34,250 bases of DNA from Verrucomicrobiota bacterium (GTDB taxonomy: Bacteria; Verrucomicrobiota; Verrucomicrobiia; Chthoniobacterales; UBA10450): assembly GCA_003219195.1 (NCBI GenBank), contig QHPX01000140.1, positions 1 to 34,250 of the forward strand, in the 5' to 3' direction. Below, one piece after another: positions 1-8,591 of this stretch. Every line of letters starts with the position of its first letter. The first letter of the stretch is position 1. The translations under genes were made by a program, and so were the position numbers. Below the pieces are notes generated by a model. It was not told the origin of the DNA. It did no database searches and worked only from the letters and a program-made list of their open reading frames with translations.

Positions 1-1833
1 TTCGACCTTTGGTTCGCAATAGCGGGCGCGTAAAATGATGGCGAGCTGACCAAACCCGTAAATGCCCTGGTCGTTCATCTCCACGGTGACGATGCGCTTG
101 AAATTGGCGAAGATTTTCTCGAGACCGTTCGGCAGCGGATGAAGGTGGCGCAAATGGAGCGCGCCGATTTTTTCGCCGTGCTCGCGCCCCATTTTTACCG
201 CGTCGTGGATCGGGCCGTAAGTCGATCCCCACCCGACAAGCAGCGTGTCGCCCTTTTGATCGCCATAAACTTCCGGCACCGGAATTTCTTCGGCGAGCTT
301 TTGCAATTTCTTGCGCCGCTTCGCCGTCATCGCCATGTGCAACTTCGGGCTGCCGGTTGGATGGCCCATCTCATCGTGTTCGAGTCCGGTGACGAGCGGA
401 TATTTCCCGTCGAGCATGGGCGTTCCCGGCGGGACGTGGTGGGTGATGCGCTCGAGATCGTACGGTTTGAACCCGCCTTCGCGCGGAGTGAGATCCGGTT
501 TCGGGTCGACCATCAACTTGGAAAGGTCGGGTTCGTCGAACGCCTCGATGCGGGTGGCGAGCGAGGTGTCGCTCAAAATAAAAACGGGCGTGCTGTATTT
601 GCGCGCGATCCGCCCAGCTTCGATCGCGATGTAGAAACAATCTTCCACGCTCGCTGCGGCGAGCACGACGCGCGGACTATCACCATGACTGCCGTAGATC
701 GCCTGATGTAGATCGCTTTGCTCGACATTTGTCGGCAATCCGGTGCTCGGGCCGCCGCGTTGGATGTTACAAACGATGAGCGGAATCTCGGCCATCGACG
801 CCCATCCGATCGCTTCACTCTTCAGTGAAATACCCGGGCCGGCACTGCCGGTGACCGCGAGATATCCGGAATACGAAAAGCCGAGCGCCAATGACACTGC
901 GCCGAGCTCGTCTTCGGCCTGGACAAAGATTCCGCCGTACTTCGGGAACTCGCGTCGCAACACTTCCATGATCGACGACCACGGCGTGATCGGATAACCG
1001 GCGCCGTAACGCACACCGGCGGCAATCAATCCGTAAGCGAGCGCCTGGTTGCCATCCATCGTGATCTGCGCGCGTCCGCCGGGTTTCTCGATCTTCTCGA
1101 ATTGATATTGGTGGGTCAGGACTTTGCCGACCGGATAGGCGTAACCGGCCTGGAACGCCATCAGCGCTGTGTTGACGATGCTCTCGTCTTTCCCGGCAAA
1201 TTTTTCGCTGATCAGTTTTTTCAGCTTCTCGACATCGAGGCTGAAAATTTTTGAGATCAAGCCGAGGACAAAAATGTTTTTGCCCTTGTCTTTGGCCGTC
1301 CCGCCGAGGGCTTCCACCGTCAGGCCGGTGATGGGCACGCCAACGTAAACGAAACGTTTATCGTCAAGGTTCGGCTCGACGTTGTCCGAATCGTAAAGGA
1401 GTACGCCGCCTTCTTTCAGGAAGTCGAGGTGGTCCTGGTAACTGTGCTGATAAAACGCGACGAGAAAGTCGGCTTCATCGCCAGCCGAGAGTACTTCGCC
1501 GGAACCGATCCGGACCTGAAAGATCGACGGGCCGCCGGAGATGGTGGCCGGGATCGTCATGTAAGTCATGACGTCCTGGTCGCTGCGCCCGGCCAGCCGC
1601 GCGAGAAACGCGCCGGCGGTTTGAATTCCGTCCTGCGAATTGCCGGCCAGACGGATGACGGCGTCCTGAATATTTTCAGGGCGCAAATCAGCGCGGTCCG
1701 ATGCCGGACTGGCCGTAGGGGCCGGAGTGGCGGTAGACGCCGGACTGGTCGTAGGAGCCGGACTGGCGCTTGGAGCGCCGCCGCCCGCAGCATCCGCCTC
1801 GGTCACAACAGGAGTTGAAGTATTTTCTGGCAA
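1..1833 (-). CDS. korA: 2-oxoacid:ferredoxin oxidoreductase, alpha (fused gamma-alpha) subunit, 3' end cut by window
   Basis: The minus-strand frame stays open from about 1833 to the window edge (611 codons). It reads an N-terminal gamma-type domain (AVIRLAGNSQDG, then ATISGGPSIFQVRIGS) followed by the pyrimidine-binding alpha domain (GYPITPWSSIMEVL, then AVTGSAGPGISLKSEA and NIQRGGPSTGLPT). This order is typical of KorA-type subunits, which with KorB decarboxylate 2-oxoglutarate or a related 2-oxoacid to the acyl-CoA and reduce ferredoxin. The last visible residues, YGFGQLAIILRARY, lie close to the usual C-terminus, so little is missing; korB is expected beyond position 1. No ATG opens the frame. 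I chose TTG at 1833 because GAGG lies about 10 nt upstream; TTG 1857 and GTG 1806 are alternatives. Residues of about 10-50 form an Ala/Pro/Ser/Thr-rich linker not normal for the family. Substrate identity is inference. Confidence 0.9.
   Translation of the reverse strand, partial: MPENTSTPVVTEADAAGGGAPSASPAPTTSPASTATPAPTASPASDRADLRPENIQDAVIRLAGNSQDGIQTAGAFLARLAGRSDQDVMTYMTIPATISGGPSIFQVRIGSGEVLSAGDEADFLVAFYQHSYQDHLDFLKEGGVLLYDSDNVEPNLDDKRFVYVGVPITGLTVEALGGTAKDKGKNIFVLGLISKIFSLDVEKLKKLISEKFAGKDESIVNTALMAFQAGYAYPVGKVLTHQYQFEKIEKPGGRAQITMDGNQALAYGLIAAGVRYGAGYPITPWSSIMEVLRREFPKYGGIFVQAEDELGAVSLALGFSYSGYLAVTGSAGPGISLKSEAIGWASMAEIPLIVCNIQRGGPSTGLPTNVEQSDLHQAIYGSHGDSPRVVLAAASVEDCFYIAIEAGRIARKYSTPVFILSDTSLATRIEAFDEPDLSKLMVDPKPDLTPREGGFKPYDLERITHHVPPGTPMLDGKYPLVTGLEHDEMGHPTGSPKLHMAMTAKRRKKLQKLAEEIPVPEVYGDQKGDTLLVGWGSTYGPIHDAVKMGREHGEKIGALHLRHLHPLPNGLEKIFANFKRIVTVEMNDQGIYGFGQLAIILRARYCEPKVE
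1696..1767 (-). repeat. 36-bp imperfect tandem repeat (x2) encoding a Pro/Ala/Ser/Thr linker in korA
   Basis: On the minus strand, 1767-1732 and 1731-1696 are two copies of a 36-nt unit beginning GCCAGTCCGGCTCC and GCCACTCCGGCCCC, differing at a handful of positions. Both are in the korA frame and encode Ser/Pro/Ala/Thr-rich sequence. The unit length is a multiple of three, so a copy change would keep the frame. Confidence 0.7.
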
Positions 1834-1893
1834 AACTGGAAAACCTCGGGTCAGCAATGTCAGGCAATGTTGCCGATTTTTCCAGAGGAAAAC

Positions 1894-1985
1894 TGTAGCG
1901 GCGCTCTGCCAGCGCCGAAATTCGTTTAAATCGGCGGTCATCCGCCTACGCGCGACTAGGGCGCGACAAGTAGACCGCCGCTACA
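1894..1985. repeat. Intergenic palindromic element, TGTAGC/GCTACA ends
   Basis: The element starts TGTAGCGGCGCTC and ends GACCGCCGCTACA. It contains internal hairpins such as GGCGCTCTGCCAGCGCC and GGCGGTCATCCGCC. It lies upstream of korA and after the end of the methyltransferase gene. Ends and internal motifs match the elements at 6957, 11107 and 20164. Confidence 0.8.
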
Positions 1986-2021
1986 ACCTTGTTGGCGAAG
2001 CGATGTTTTCAGATCGCAATT

Positions 2022-3158
2022 TCAAATGCCGAGCGCGGCCCGCGGGTCGCGGGCGAACTTGAAGCCGCTCAACGGAGCGCCAGGACCGGCTCCTCTCGTG
2101 AGCGCGAGAACCTGAAAAGCGCGGCCGAGCATTTCCGGATGGAGCAGTGTTTGGAGCGCACGCTTGTCTTTTGGTTCTTCCGACAGCTCCGGCATTTCCG
2201 AAATTATTCCGGTTATGAAGTGATGCTGATCCGTGAATCCGGCGATGCGCAGACCGTGCGATTCCGCGCGTTCCGCGAGATCGGTCCAATTGACGTGCGC
2301 AGTAATGTCAGCGTGGCCGATTTGCTCGAACGGCGAAGAAAGCTGTCGGTGCTTTTCCCGGATTTGGAGCGTCCCGGTCGTCCGATACGCCGCATAAAAT
2401 TCATCGCGGGAAAATCCGTAGTCGAACGCGAGCACATGACCGCGCTCCAATTTCGCAGCGACATGGTCGATCCAATCCAGCGCCACGAGATTGACTTCAG
2501 TTTCGTAACCGGCGGGACGCGTGGGCAATTTCTTTACGAATGCTTGCAGCGCCGGATCGACAATTGGTTGATTGGCAAAAACAAATTTGTCGCCTTCAAG
2601 AGCGACAAATTTCTCGCGCCAACCATCACCGGTCGACACCAGCAGGTGCACCGGCATGGCGTCGAGTAGTTCGTTAGAAAAATGGATCCCGGTGAACGGT
2701 TCGAGATCGGGCGGCGATCTTCGCCACTCCACGCGATCTGCGAACTTTTCCAGCGTTTGCAATTGTCGATCTTGCAAAACGGGAAACGGTTCGACGATCC
2801 GATAGCGCAAGGCTTCGAAAAATGCCGGCTGGAGGTTGCGGATCGCTCCGAGCACATCGCGGGCGTAGTCGCCGTCCTGCGCGCCTTGTTCGGCGATGAT
2901 GAAATTGTCGATCTGGCCGAGCCGCTGCCAAACCTGCACGAATTGCGCGGCCAGCAATTGCCCGAAGAGCGGGCCGACACTTACGCTCGTGAAGTAATCG
3001 CCGCGGCGGCCGATTGACGCTCGGCCGCTCGAGTAATACCCGTGCTGGCAAAGATAAAGCGCCTGCTCCATGAACCAGGCAAACGAGACCTGACCGCGCT
3101 TCGCGATTTCTGCACGGATTAATTCTACGAGTTCCGTCTGCAACCGGAAAACGTCCAA
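2022..3158 (-). CDS. MidA/NDUFAF7-family SAM-dependent methyltransferase
   Basis: About 378 residues. Family hallmarks in order: an N-terminal SFAWFMEQALYLCQHGYY segment, RRGDYFTSVSVGPLFGQLLA, a Rossmann motif region IIAEQGAQDGDYARDVL, and FSNELLDAMPVHLL. The family (DUF185) includes mitochondrial NDUFAF7, an arginine methyltransferase acting in complex I assembly; the bacterial substrate is not known from sequence. The open frame extends to an ATG at 3341, but that extension overlaps the plus-strand PBP start and reads through a low-complexity CAACGTT tract, so it is probably spurious. I chose TTG at 3158 because AGGG sits 7 nt upstream and the conserved LVELIRAEIAKRG follows soon after. The start is uncertain. 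Confidence 0.82.
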   Translation of the reverse strand: MDVFRLQTELVELIRAEIAKRGQVSFAWFMEQALYLCQHGYYSSGRASIGRRGDYFTSVSVGPLFGQLLAAQFVQVWQRLGQIDNFIIAEQGAQDGDYARDVLGAIRNLQPAFFEALRYRIVEPFPVLQDRQLQTLEKFADRVEWRRSPPDLEPFTGIHFSNELLDAMPVHLLVSTGDGWREKFVALEGDKFVFANQPIVDPALQAFVKKLPTRPAGYETEVNLVALDWIDHVAAKLERGHVLAFDYGFSRDEFYAAYRTTGTLQIREKHRQLSSPFEQIGHADITAHVNWTDLAERAESHGLRIAGFTDQHHFITGIISEMPELSEEPKDKRALQTLLHPEMLGRAFQVLALTRGAGPGAPLSGFKFARDPRAALGI

Positions 3159-3257
3159 CAGCCTGCCCTGAGCGCAAGCCGAATGGGTCCAACCCGCCTT
3201 CGCAACGCGTCGGCGTGGCAGGCGCTCAACGTCCAATACCGGAAAAGGTGACGCTCT

Positions 3258-3298
3258 GAATTCAACGTTCGATGTTCGGCGTTGAGCGTTCGGCGTTT
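3258..3298. repeat. CAACGTT/GTTGAGCGTT low-complexity tract, copy 1
   Basis: The tract is built from short variants of CAACGTTCGATGTTCGG and GTTGAGCGTTCGGCGTT. The 17-mer GTTGAGCGTTCGGCGTT (3281-3297) recurs exactly in reverse orientation at 8181-8197. It lies between the methyltransferase start and the PBP start, so it occupies the divergent upstream region of both genes. Confidence 0.75.
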
Positions 3299-3318
3299 GC
3301 CCCGTAAATTGCGCGACC

Positions 3319-5913
3319 TTGCCTCCGTTTCGCCATCTCAAGACTGAGACGCAATATTTGCGGCCGCCGCCGGGCTACCGTTTCCGGCGCCCGTGGTACG
3401 TCACCCCGCAATTCTACGTCCCGATCGCTATTGGGGCGCTGTTTCTCAGCGTTTTCGCAATCTACGTCTTGATCCTTGTCTCCGATGTCAAAAGCCGGGC
3501 CGCGACTTTCGACCTGAGCAAACTCGAACAAATGGAATCGGCCAGTGTGATTCTCGATCGCAACGGGAAGATCTTTGGGCAAATCTACGTCGAAAACCGC
3601 GAGACGGTGCCTTACGACCAGTTGCCGCGCGACCTGGTCAATGCCGTCGTCGCCGTTGAAGACGCGAAGTTTTATCGGCACAGCGGCTACGATTTGTTCG
3701 GCATCCTTCGCGCGGCGCTGAAAAATTTGGCCGCCGGCCAGGTGCGGCAGGGTGCGAGCACAATTACGCAGCAACTCGCGCGCAACAGTTTTTCGCTCAA
3801 GGAAAAAACATTCCGCCGCAAGCTGCTCGAAATTTTTCTGGCGCGCCGGATTGAGGAGAATTTCGGCAAACAGAAGATCATGGAGCTCTATTTGAATCGG
3901 ATTTATTTCGGCGGCGGGCTTTACGGAGCGGAAGCGGCGGCGCGCGGTTATTTCGGCAAACCGGCCCGTGACATGTCGCTGGCGGAATGCGCCACGCTCG
4001 CCGGTTTGATCAAAAGCCCAAATCGATTGTCGCCGTGGAGCGATCGAGCGGCGTCACGGGACGCGCGCAATTACGTGCTCAGTCGCATGCGCGATCTCGC
4101 TTTGATCGACAACGCGAAATACGCCGGGGCGCAAGGCGAAGATATCGTCATCGGGAACCGGCAAAACGCGCAGGGCCAAACTTACGCGGTCGATTACATC
4201 CGCCAGAAAGTGATCGAAGCCGTCGGTTGGGACCGTGCCATGAACGAAGGATTTCGCATTCACACGACGATTGATGCCGATCTGCAAAAGGTGGCGGAGG
4301 ATTCGCTGCGCAAGAATTTGGAGAAGGCGGAAGGATCTGCCGGTTACGATCATCAGACCTACGCCGATTACGCCGTGGATTTTAAGAAGGCGAAATCGAA
4401 CAACACGATGTCGATCTTGCCGGCGCCGGAATATTTGCAGGGCGCGGTCATCGCGCTCGACAATCAGAGCGGTGGAATTCTCGTGCTCGTGGGCGGACGC
4501 GATTTCGAGCACAACCAATACGATCGCGCCTTGCAGGCGAAGCGGCCGGCCGGCACGGCAATGAAGCCGTTCGTTTACGCGGCGGCCTTTGAAGAAGGAG
4601 AAATGTATCCGGGAACGGTCGTGGAAGATTCCGCGCTCGATAATCGCGCCGTCATGATCGGCGGAACGACCGGCATTTTGGGCGAGTGGGGACCGGAGAG
4701 CGAAGAGAATCGCTACGAAGGCGCGATCACGGCGCGGCAGGCGCTCGCCAGATCGAAAAACGGCGCCACCGTTCGGATCGGCATGGACGCCGGACTCGAC
4801 AAGGTCATGCAACTTTGCCGCACCGCTGGCATTCGTTCCGAACTGCGTCCGTATCCCGCCACGTTTTTAGGCAGCAGCGAGATCACGCTCGCCGAGCTGG
4901 CGCTTGGCTACACCATTTTCCCGAATGGCGGCTGGCGCCCAATTGCGCCGCACATTTTGGAACGCATCGAAGAAAAGGACGGCACGGTCTGGCACGCGCA
5001 ACGGGAGCACGCCAACAGGCAAAATGTCATAAAGAAAGAAACCGCCTACGAAGTTCATTCCTGCCTGGTCGACGCGCTCGAATCCGGAACAGGAAAAGCG
5101 GCGCACTCGCAATTTGGTTTGAAAAAAATTCCAGCGGCCGGAAAGACCGGCACCGCTTACGATTTTACCGACGCGCTTTTTGCCGGATACGACAGCGCGT
5201 TGACTTGCGCGGTCTGGGCCGGGTTCGATAAGCCGCAAAAGATTTATCGCGGCGCGTTCGGTCGCGAGCTGGCGCTGCCGGTGTGGGTCGATGTCATGAA
5301 CGCTTCGGCTGCGCGTTACCCGGCGAAAGAAATTCCGCAGCCATCCACGCTGAAGAAGATCGAGATTTGTTCCCGGTCCGGTTTGCTCGCGACGGACAAA
5401 TGTTATGACGCGGTCAAAAGTGCGAGCGGCGAGTCGGTTCAGAAACGCACGACCTATATGGAGATCGCGACCGAAAAACAAAAGCCGACGCAGTTGTGCA
5501 ATGTTCATGGCGAAGCGGGCGCGCGTCTGGTGCGCGAATTGCCCGAAAGCGAATTTCCCCGCGCGACGGCCGCGGTTGACGTGAAGGATGTGCAGCCGGT
5601 CATCGTGAAAAGCCCCGCCCTGCTCGCGGACAAAGATCCTTACAACTCCACGAAACCGCCGGTAAAAGCAGACGAAGTCGCGGAAAAAGAAGCGGTCCAA
5701 AAAGAAGCACCGCAGAAAGAAGCGGCCGCAAAGACCGAGAATAAGACTACCGACGATGGTAAACCGATTTTGAAAGCGATCCCGGTCGAGCCGCAGGATG
5801 AGAAACCTGTCGAAATCCGACGCGCGCAGCCGGTCGGGCCATTGGATGAAGTGCCTGACGACTCGCTCTTGAAGGCCGCGACGCCGCCTCCCGGGACCGA
5901 TCTGGGCGACTAA
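3319..5913 (+). CDS. Class A penicillin-binding protein (GT51 transglycosylase + transpeptidase), Ser-to-Thr at the SxxK motif
   Basis: This 864-residue bifunctional peptidoglycan synthase has a membrane anchor at about residues 33-55 (PIAIGALFLSVFAIYVLI). The GT51 domain carries EDAKFYRHSGYD (Glu114), GASTITQQLARN and KIMELYLNRIYFGGG. The transpeptidase domain has SKN (Ser479, Asn481) and KTGTA (Lys609). Motif 1, normally GSxxKPFVY, reads AGTAMKPFVY, with Thr413 (ACG, 4555-4557) in place of the nucleophilic serine and Lys416 kept. The C-terminus from about residue 770 is a charged Lys/Glu/Pro/Ala-rich tail. The start is TTG at 3319; no ATG precedes the membrane segment and no strong Shine-Dalgarno is seen. 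The glycosyltransferase half looks intact. Whether Thr413 supports acylation is unknown, so the transpeptidase half may be altered or inactive. Confidence 0.93.
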   Translation: MPPFRHLKTETQYLRPPPGYRFRRPWYVTPQFYVPIAIGALFLSVFAIYVLILVSDVKSRAATFDLSKLEQMESASVILDRNGKIFGQIYVENRETVPYDQLPRDLVNAVVAVEDAKFYRHSGYDLFGILRAALKNLAAGQVRQGASTITQQLARNSFSLKEKTFRRKLLEIFLARRIEENFGKQKIMELYLNRIYFGGGLYGAEAAARGYFGKPARDMSLAECATLAGLIKSPNRLSPWSDRAASRDARNYVLSRMRDLALIDNAKYAGAQGEDIVIGNRQNAQGQTYAVDYIRQKVIEAVGWDRAMNEGFRIHTTIDADLQKVAEDSLRKNLEKAEGSAGYDHQTYADYAVDFKKAKSNNTMSILPAPEYLQGAVIALDNQSGGILVLVGGRDFEHNQYDRALQAKRPAGTAMKPFVYAAAFEEGEMYPGTVVEDSALDNRAVMIGGTTGILGEWGPESEENRYEGAITARQALARSKNGATVRIGMDAGLDKVMQLCRTAGIRSELRPYPATFLGSSEITLAELALGYTIFPNGGWRPIAPHILERIEEKDGTVWHAQREHANRQNVIKKETAYEVHSCLVDALESGTGKAAHSQFGLKKIPAAGKTGTAYDFTDALFAGYDSALTCAVWAGFDKPQKIYRGAFGRELALPVWVDVMNASAARYPAKEIPQPSTLKKIEICSRSGLLATDKCYDAVKSASGESVQKRTTYMEIATEKQKPTQLCNVHGEAGARLVRELPESEFPRATAAVDVKDVQPVIVKSPALLADKDPYNSTKPPVKADEVAEKEAVQKEAPQKEAAAKTENKTTDDGKPILKAIPVEPQDEKPVEIRRAQPVGPLDEVPDDSLLKAATPPPGTDLGD

Positions 5914-5914
5914 C

Positions 5915-6961
5915 ATGGCGTCGCGCGCCGCAGATGACTTTCGTTTGACCGTTCTTAATCCGGGCGGACGCGACCCGGAACAACATTTTCGAGACGGTGC
6001 CGGCCCGGTCGAACAAAGGCATCCGCCCGTCAACTTCCACGGTTACGCTGCCTGCGCACGCGGCTCTTTTCACCAGGACACGCAGCGCGCGATCATGGAG
6101 GAAACGCCGGTCCTTCTTCTGTTGCGCGGCGATTTTCGATCTTCAGAACGCGCACTTGGCGAACTGAAAAAGCACGGGCAGACGGTCGCCGTATCCTTAA
6201 AAGAGACGGGGCTGCATCAAATCGCGCAGCAATTGTGCATTCCGGCAAAGTTGGCGCGCTTTATGAAGATCGTCGCGCAAGCCGATGGCTGCATCGCGAC
6301 GACCCCGGAGGCCGCGGAAATCTATCGAGGCGCTCGCGGGAAACGCGATCCGGCCACGGTCGCTTTTATTCCCCCGCCCTATCCGCTGGAAGATCGACAA
6401 TGGAATTTTTCCGTGCCGCCCGACCAGCAATCGGGAATTTTTGTCGGCACCCGCGAATGGGATGTGCCGTCGCGCAATCACTTCGCGGCACTGCTGGTGG
6501 CGCGACAGCTTTGCGAGGCGTCCGGCGAGCCGGCCAGCGTCGTCAATCTGGATGGACGCAGACCCGGACGATTGTTTTCCGAATTAAAATTTCCCGATGG
6601 AAAATTGCGGCTGATTGAGAAGCGAAAACCGTACGCGGATTATTTGCGCGAAGTCGCGAAACATAAAATCGTTTTACAACTCGACCGTAGCCGAGTGCCG
6701 GGACAGGTCGCGGGTGACGCGCTTCTTTGCCGGATGGTTTGCGCGGGCGGCGACGGCGCGATTGAACGAATCGCGTTTCCAAGAACCTGCGGCGAAGGAC
6801 GCACGATCGACGAAATCACTTCCATCGCGCAGGAGTTGTTGAACAACGTCGATTCCCGCGGCGCGGTCGTGGCCGAATCGCAAGGGCGCGCGTTGGAGAG
6901 AATTTCATTTCGGGCTGTGCGAGAGCAACTTGCTGAATTCTTCGCGCGAATCGCGTTGTAG
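5915..6961 (+). CDS. Uncharacterised protein, possibly glycosyltransferase-like
   Basis: 348 residues, beginning one base after the PBP stop codon, so probably co-transcribed with it. I do not recognise a named family. The N-terminus (FRLTVLNPGGRDPEQHF, then HPPVNFHGYAACARGSF) looks constrained rather than accidental. The centre (VAQADGCIATTPEAAEIYRG, then FVGTREWDVPSRNHFAALLV) and the C-terminal half (YADYLREVAKHKIVLQLDRS, then GDALLCRMVCAGGDGAIE) resemble the layout of GT-B proteins, where a late acidic/glycine segment binds a nucleotide sugar. That reading is weak inference. There is no signal peptide or membrane helix. The stop codon TAG lies inside the left end of the palindromic element at 6957. 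An alternative start is ATG 6095, but the upstream part looks real. Confidence 0.7.
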   Translation: MASRAADDFRLTVLNPGGRDPEQHFRDGAGPVEQRHPPVNFHGYAACARGSFHQDTQRAIMEETPVLLLLRGDFRSSERALGELKKHGQTVAVSLKETGLHQIAQQLCIPAKLARFMKIVAQADGCIATTPEAAEIYRGARGKRDPATVAFIPPPYPLEDRQWNFSVPPDQQSGIFVGTREWDVPSRNHFAALLVARQLCEASGEPASVVNLDGRRPGRLFSELKFPDGKLRLIEKRKPYADYLREVAKHKIVLQLDRSRVPGQVAGDALLCRMVCAGGDGAIERIAFPRTCGEGRTIDEITSIAQELLNNVDSRGAVVAESQGRALERISFRAVREQLAEFFARIAL

Positions 6962-7021
6962 CGGCGGTTGTGTCAACCGCCGAAACGAAAAAGAAAGGCG
7001 CTTGGCACAAGCGCCTCTACA
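6957..7021. repeat. Palindromic element between convergent genes, supplies both stop codons
   Basis: It starts TGTAGCGGCGGTTG and ends GCGCCTCTACA, with hairpins GGCGGTTGTGTCAACCGCC and GGCGCTTGGCACAAGCGCC. The plus gene ending at 6961 uses the TAG in the left TGTAG. The minus gene ending at 7017 uses the TAG in the right CTACA. It may serve as a bidirectional terminator; the hairpins are visible, the function is inferred. Confidence 0.8.
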
Positions 7022-8183
7022 ACTGTTTGAGGTAAATCTCCTCGAGTCTTCTAACCTGCGCGCGTTGATCAAATTTTGCCGCGACGGCAGCCGCACCTTC
7101 GTGCGCGAGCCGCGAAAGAAGATGTCGATCTTGCGCCGCGTCGAGCAAGGCGCGCGCGAGTGCTTCGTGATCGCGCTCCGGAACAAGAACCCCGCTCACG
7201 CCATGCTCAATCGCTTCCGGAATCCCGCCATGCTGCGTCGCGAAAACAGGCAATCCGCTCGCCATTGCTTCCAGCATGGAATTTGGAACGCCTTCCTGGT
7301 TTCCGTCCCGACCAGTTTCGCTCGGGTGAAGGAAAATGTGTGACGCATAAAAAATCTCCCGCAATTTTTCCTGTGAAATAAAGCCGGTAAACGAGACGCG
7401 CCCACCAATCTTAAGTTCGCGCGCCAATTCCTGAAGCTCGCGCAGAAGCGGTCCTTCGCCGGCGATGGTAATTGTCGATTTTGGATAAAGCGCGGCGAAT
7501 TTGGCGAACGCGCGCAAACTTGTGGGCAGACCTTTCTTCTCGATCAAACGACAGGCTTGGACAAACCGCCATTCGTCCCGGCGACCGCGGGGCGGGAAAC
7601 CGCGCTCACGAAATGGAAATTCCCACAACGGGATTCCAGTGCGCACGATGTCGATCTTATGTTCGTCGCAGCCAAGGTCGACAACGGCACGGCGCAGCGA
7701 TTCTGAGCGCACCAACACGCGCTCGACCGCGGCGAGCATTTCTTTCGTTGCTTTGCGATAGGCCGGTTTGTCCATGTCGACCAAAACATCCGCGCCGTGA
7801 AATGAAACGATCGATGGCTTTGGCCAGGCCTGAATCAGCGGCAGAAGGTGCACGGCGATATGGCCGAAAAAAATGTGCAGAAGCTGCGCGTTGGCGCGCT
7901 CGAGAGCCGCGAGCAACCCGTGCCGTTCGCTCGCCGAGATTTGCCACGGTTTATCGTGCAGTTGTCGAAACCAAAACCTCCGCAGAAAATGAGTCGGCGC
8001 TTTCGCAACGATCTCGATCTTATCAAATGGAAACTGGGCGGCGTTCTCGCGCTTCTGCGCGATGACGAAGGGCCGCACGCGCTGGAGCGCGGTGATCTGC
8101 CGGTAGATGTGCAGCATCTCCGGTTTGAGAAACGTCGCGCAATAACAGGCGACGACCGGATGCGAATCAGCATTAGAATTCAA
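7017..8183 (-). CDS. GT4-family glycosyltransferase (WcaL/AmsK-like)
   Basis: About 388 residues with GT-B layout. The N-terminal half has VVACYCATFLKPEMLHIYRQ and LPLIQAWPKPSIVSFHGADV. The C-terminal half has ACRLIEKKGLPTSLRAFAKF, TITIAGEGPLLRELQEL, and the donor-binding E-x7-E region HPSETGRDGNQEGVPNSMLE followed by GLPVFATQHGGIPEAI. GT4 enzymes transfer a sugar from a nucleotide donor with retained configuration, usually to a cell-surface polysaccharide or glycolipid; donor and acceptor cannot be told here. No ATG opens the frame. TTG 8183 or TTG 8204 could serve, and both lie inside a low-complexity tract, so the start is uncertain. It is preceded on the same strand by the small secreted protein, 40 bp away. 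Confidence 0.88.
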   Translation of the reverse strand: MNSNADSHPVVACYCATFLKPEMLHIYRQITALQRVRPFVIAQKRENAAQFPFDKIEIVAKAPTHFLRRFWFRQLHDKPWQISASERHGLLAALERANAQLLHIFFGHIAVHLLPLIQAWPKPSIVSFHGADVLVDMDKPAYRKATKEMLAAVERVLVRSESLRRAVVDLGCDEHKIDIVRTGIPLWEFPFRERGFPPRGRRDEWRFVQACRLIEKKGLPTSLRAFAKFAALYPKSTITIAGEGPLLRELQELARELKIGGRVSFTGFISQEKLREIFYASHIFLHPSETGRDGNQEGVPNSMLEAMASGLPVFATQHGGIPEAIEHGVSGVLVPERDHEALARALLDAAQDRHLLSRLAHEGAAAVAAKFDQRAQVRRLEEIYLKQL

Positions 8184-8219
8184 CGCCGAACGCTCAACTC
8201 CCAACGTCGAACTTCAAAT
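8176..8219. repeat. CAACGTT/GTTGAGCGTT low-complexity tract, copy 2
   Basis: In reverse complement it contains the exact 17-mer GTTGAGCGTTCGGCGTT that is also at 3281-3297. It lies at the 5' boundary of the minus-strand GT4 gene and overlaps its candidate TTG starts. Confidence 0.75.
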
Positions 8220-8223
8220 CTTT

Positions 8224-8520
8224 TTAAAAAATGATTTCGAAAAGCTTAATACCCTTCCACTTTCCTGTTTCTGGATCGATGACAACGCTTTGCTCCGCCG
8301 TGCCATATTTGGCGGGCGCTCGCGGGTTGAGCATTTGGAGCGGATTGCCCCCGCGGACGGCACGGGGAACGACGCCCTGAACGTTTTCCCGGTAGATCGG
8401 CGGAGGCGGGGCCGGTTTCCTGACCGTCCTAGTCCTAATCGGCGCGGTCAAAGTTTGGGGCGCCGCCATGGCAGCGATCGCCGTCATAATTAACAAACCA
8501 AAGGCCAGATAAGTTTTCAT
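8224..8520 (-). CDS. Small secreted protein of unknown function
   Basis: 98 residues. The ATG at 8520 is preceded by AAGGGAG at good spacing. The N-terminus MKTYLAFGLLIMTAIAAMAA is a clear signal peptide, probably cleaved after AMA. The mature part is Pro/Arg-rich (VRKPAPPPPIYRENVQG), with a C-terminal segment VVIDPETGKWKGIKLFE. No cysteine follows the signal peptide, so it is not a lipoprotein. I know no family for it. It lies upstream of the GT4 gene on the same strand and divergent from the isomerase gene, so it may share a regulatory region with the latter. Confidence 0.75.
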   Translation of the reverse strand: MKTYLAFGLLIMTAIAAMAAPQTLTAPIRTRTVRKPAPPPPIYRENVQGVVPRAVRGGNPLQMLNPRAPAKYGTAEQSVVIDPETGKWKGIKLFEIIF

Positions 8521-8591
8521 AATGCTCCCTTCGAGTCGGGGCGCGCAAGTTCTTGCCGGTTACAACGCCTCGGCTCACTATATATGATTCG

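Noticed and set aside
2022-2669. Plus-strand frame of 226 residues at 1989-2669
   Set aside because: Antisense to the MidA-family gene and reading out of a palindromic element; no motif.
4867-6033. 388-residue open frame on the minus strand
   Set aside because: Antisense to the PBP transpeptidase domain and C-terminal tail; Arg/Phe-rich composition and no recognisable motif.
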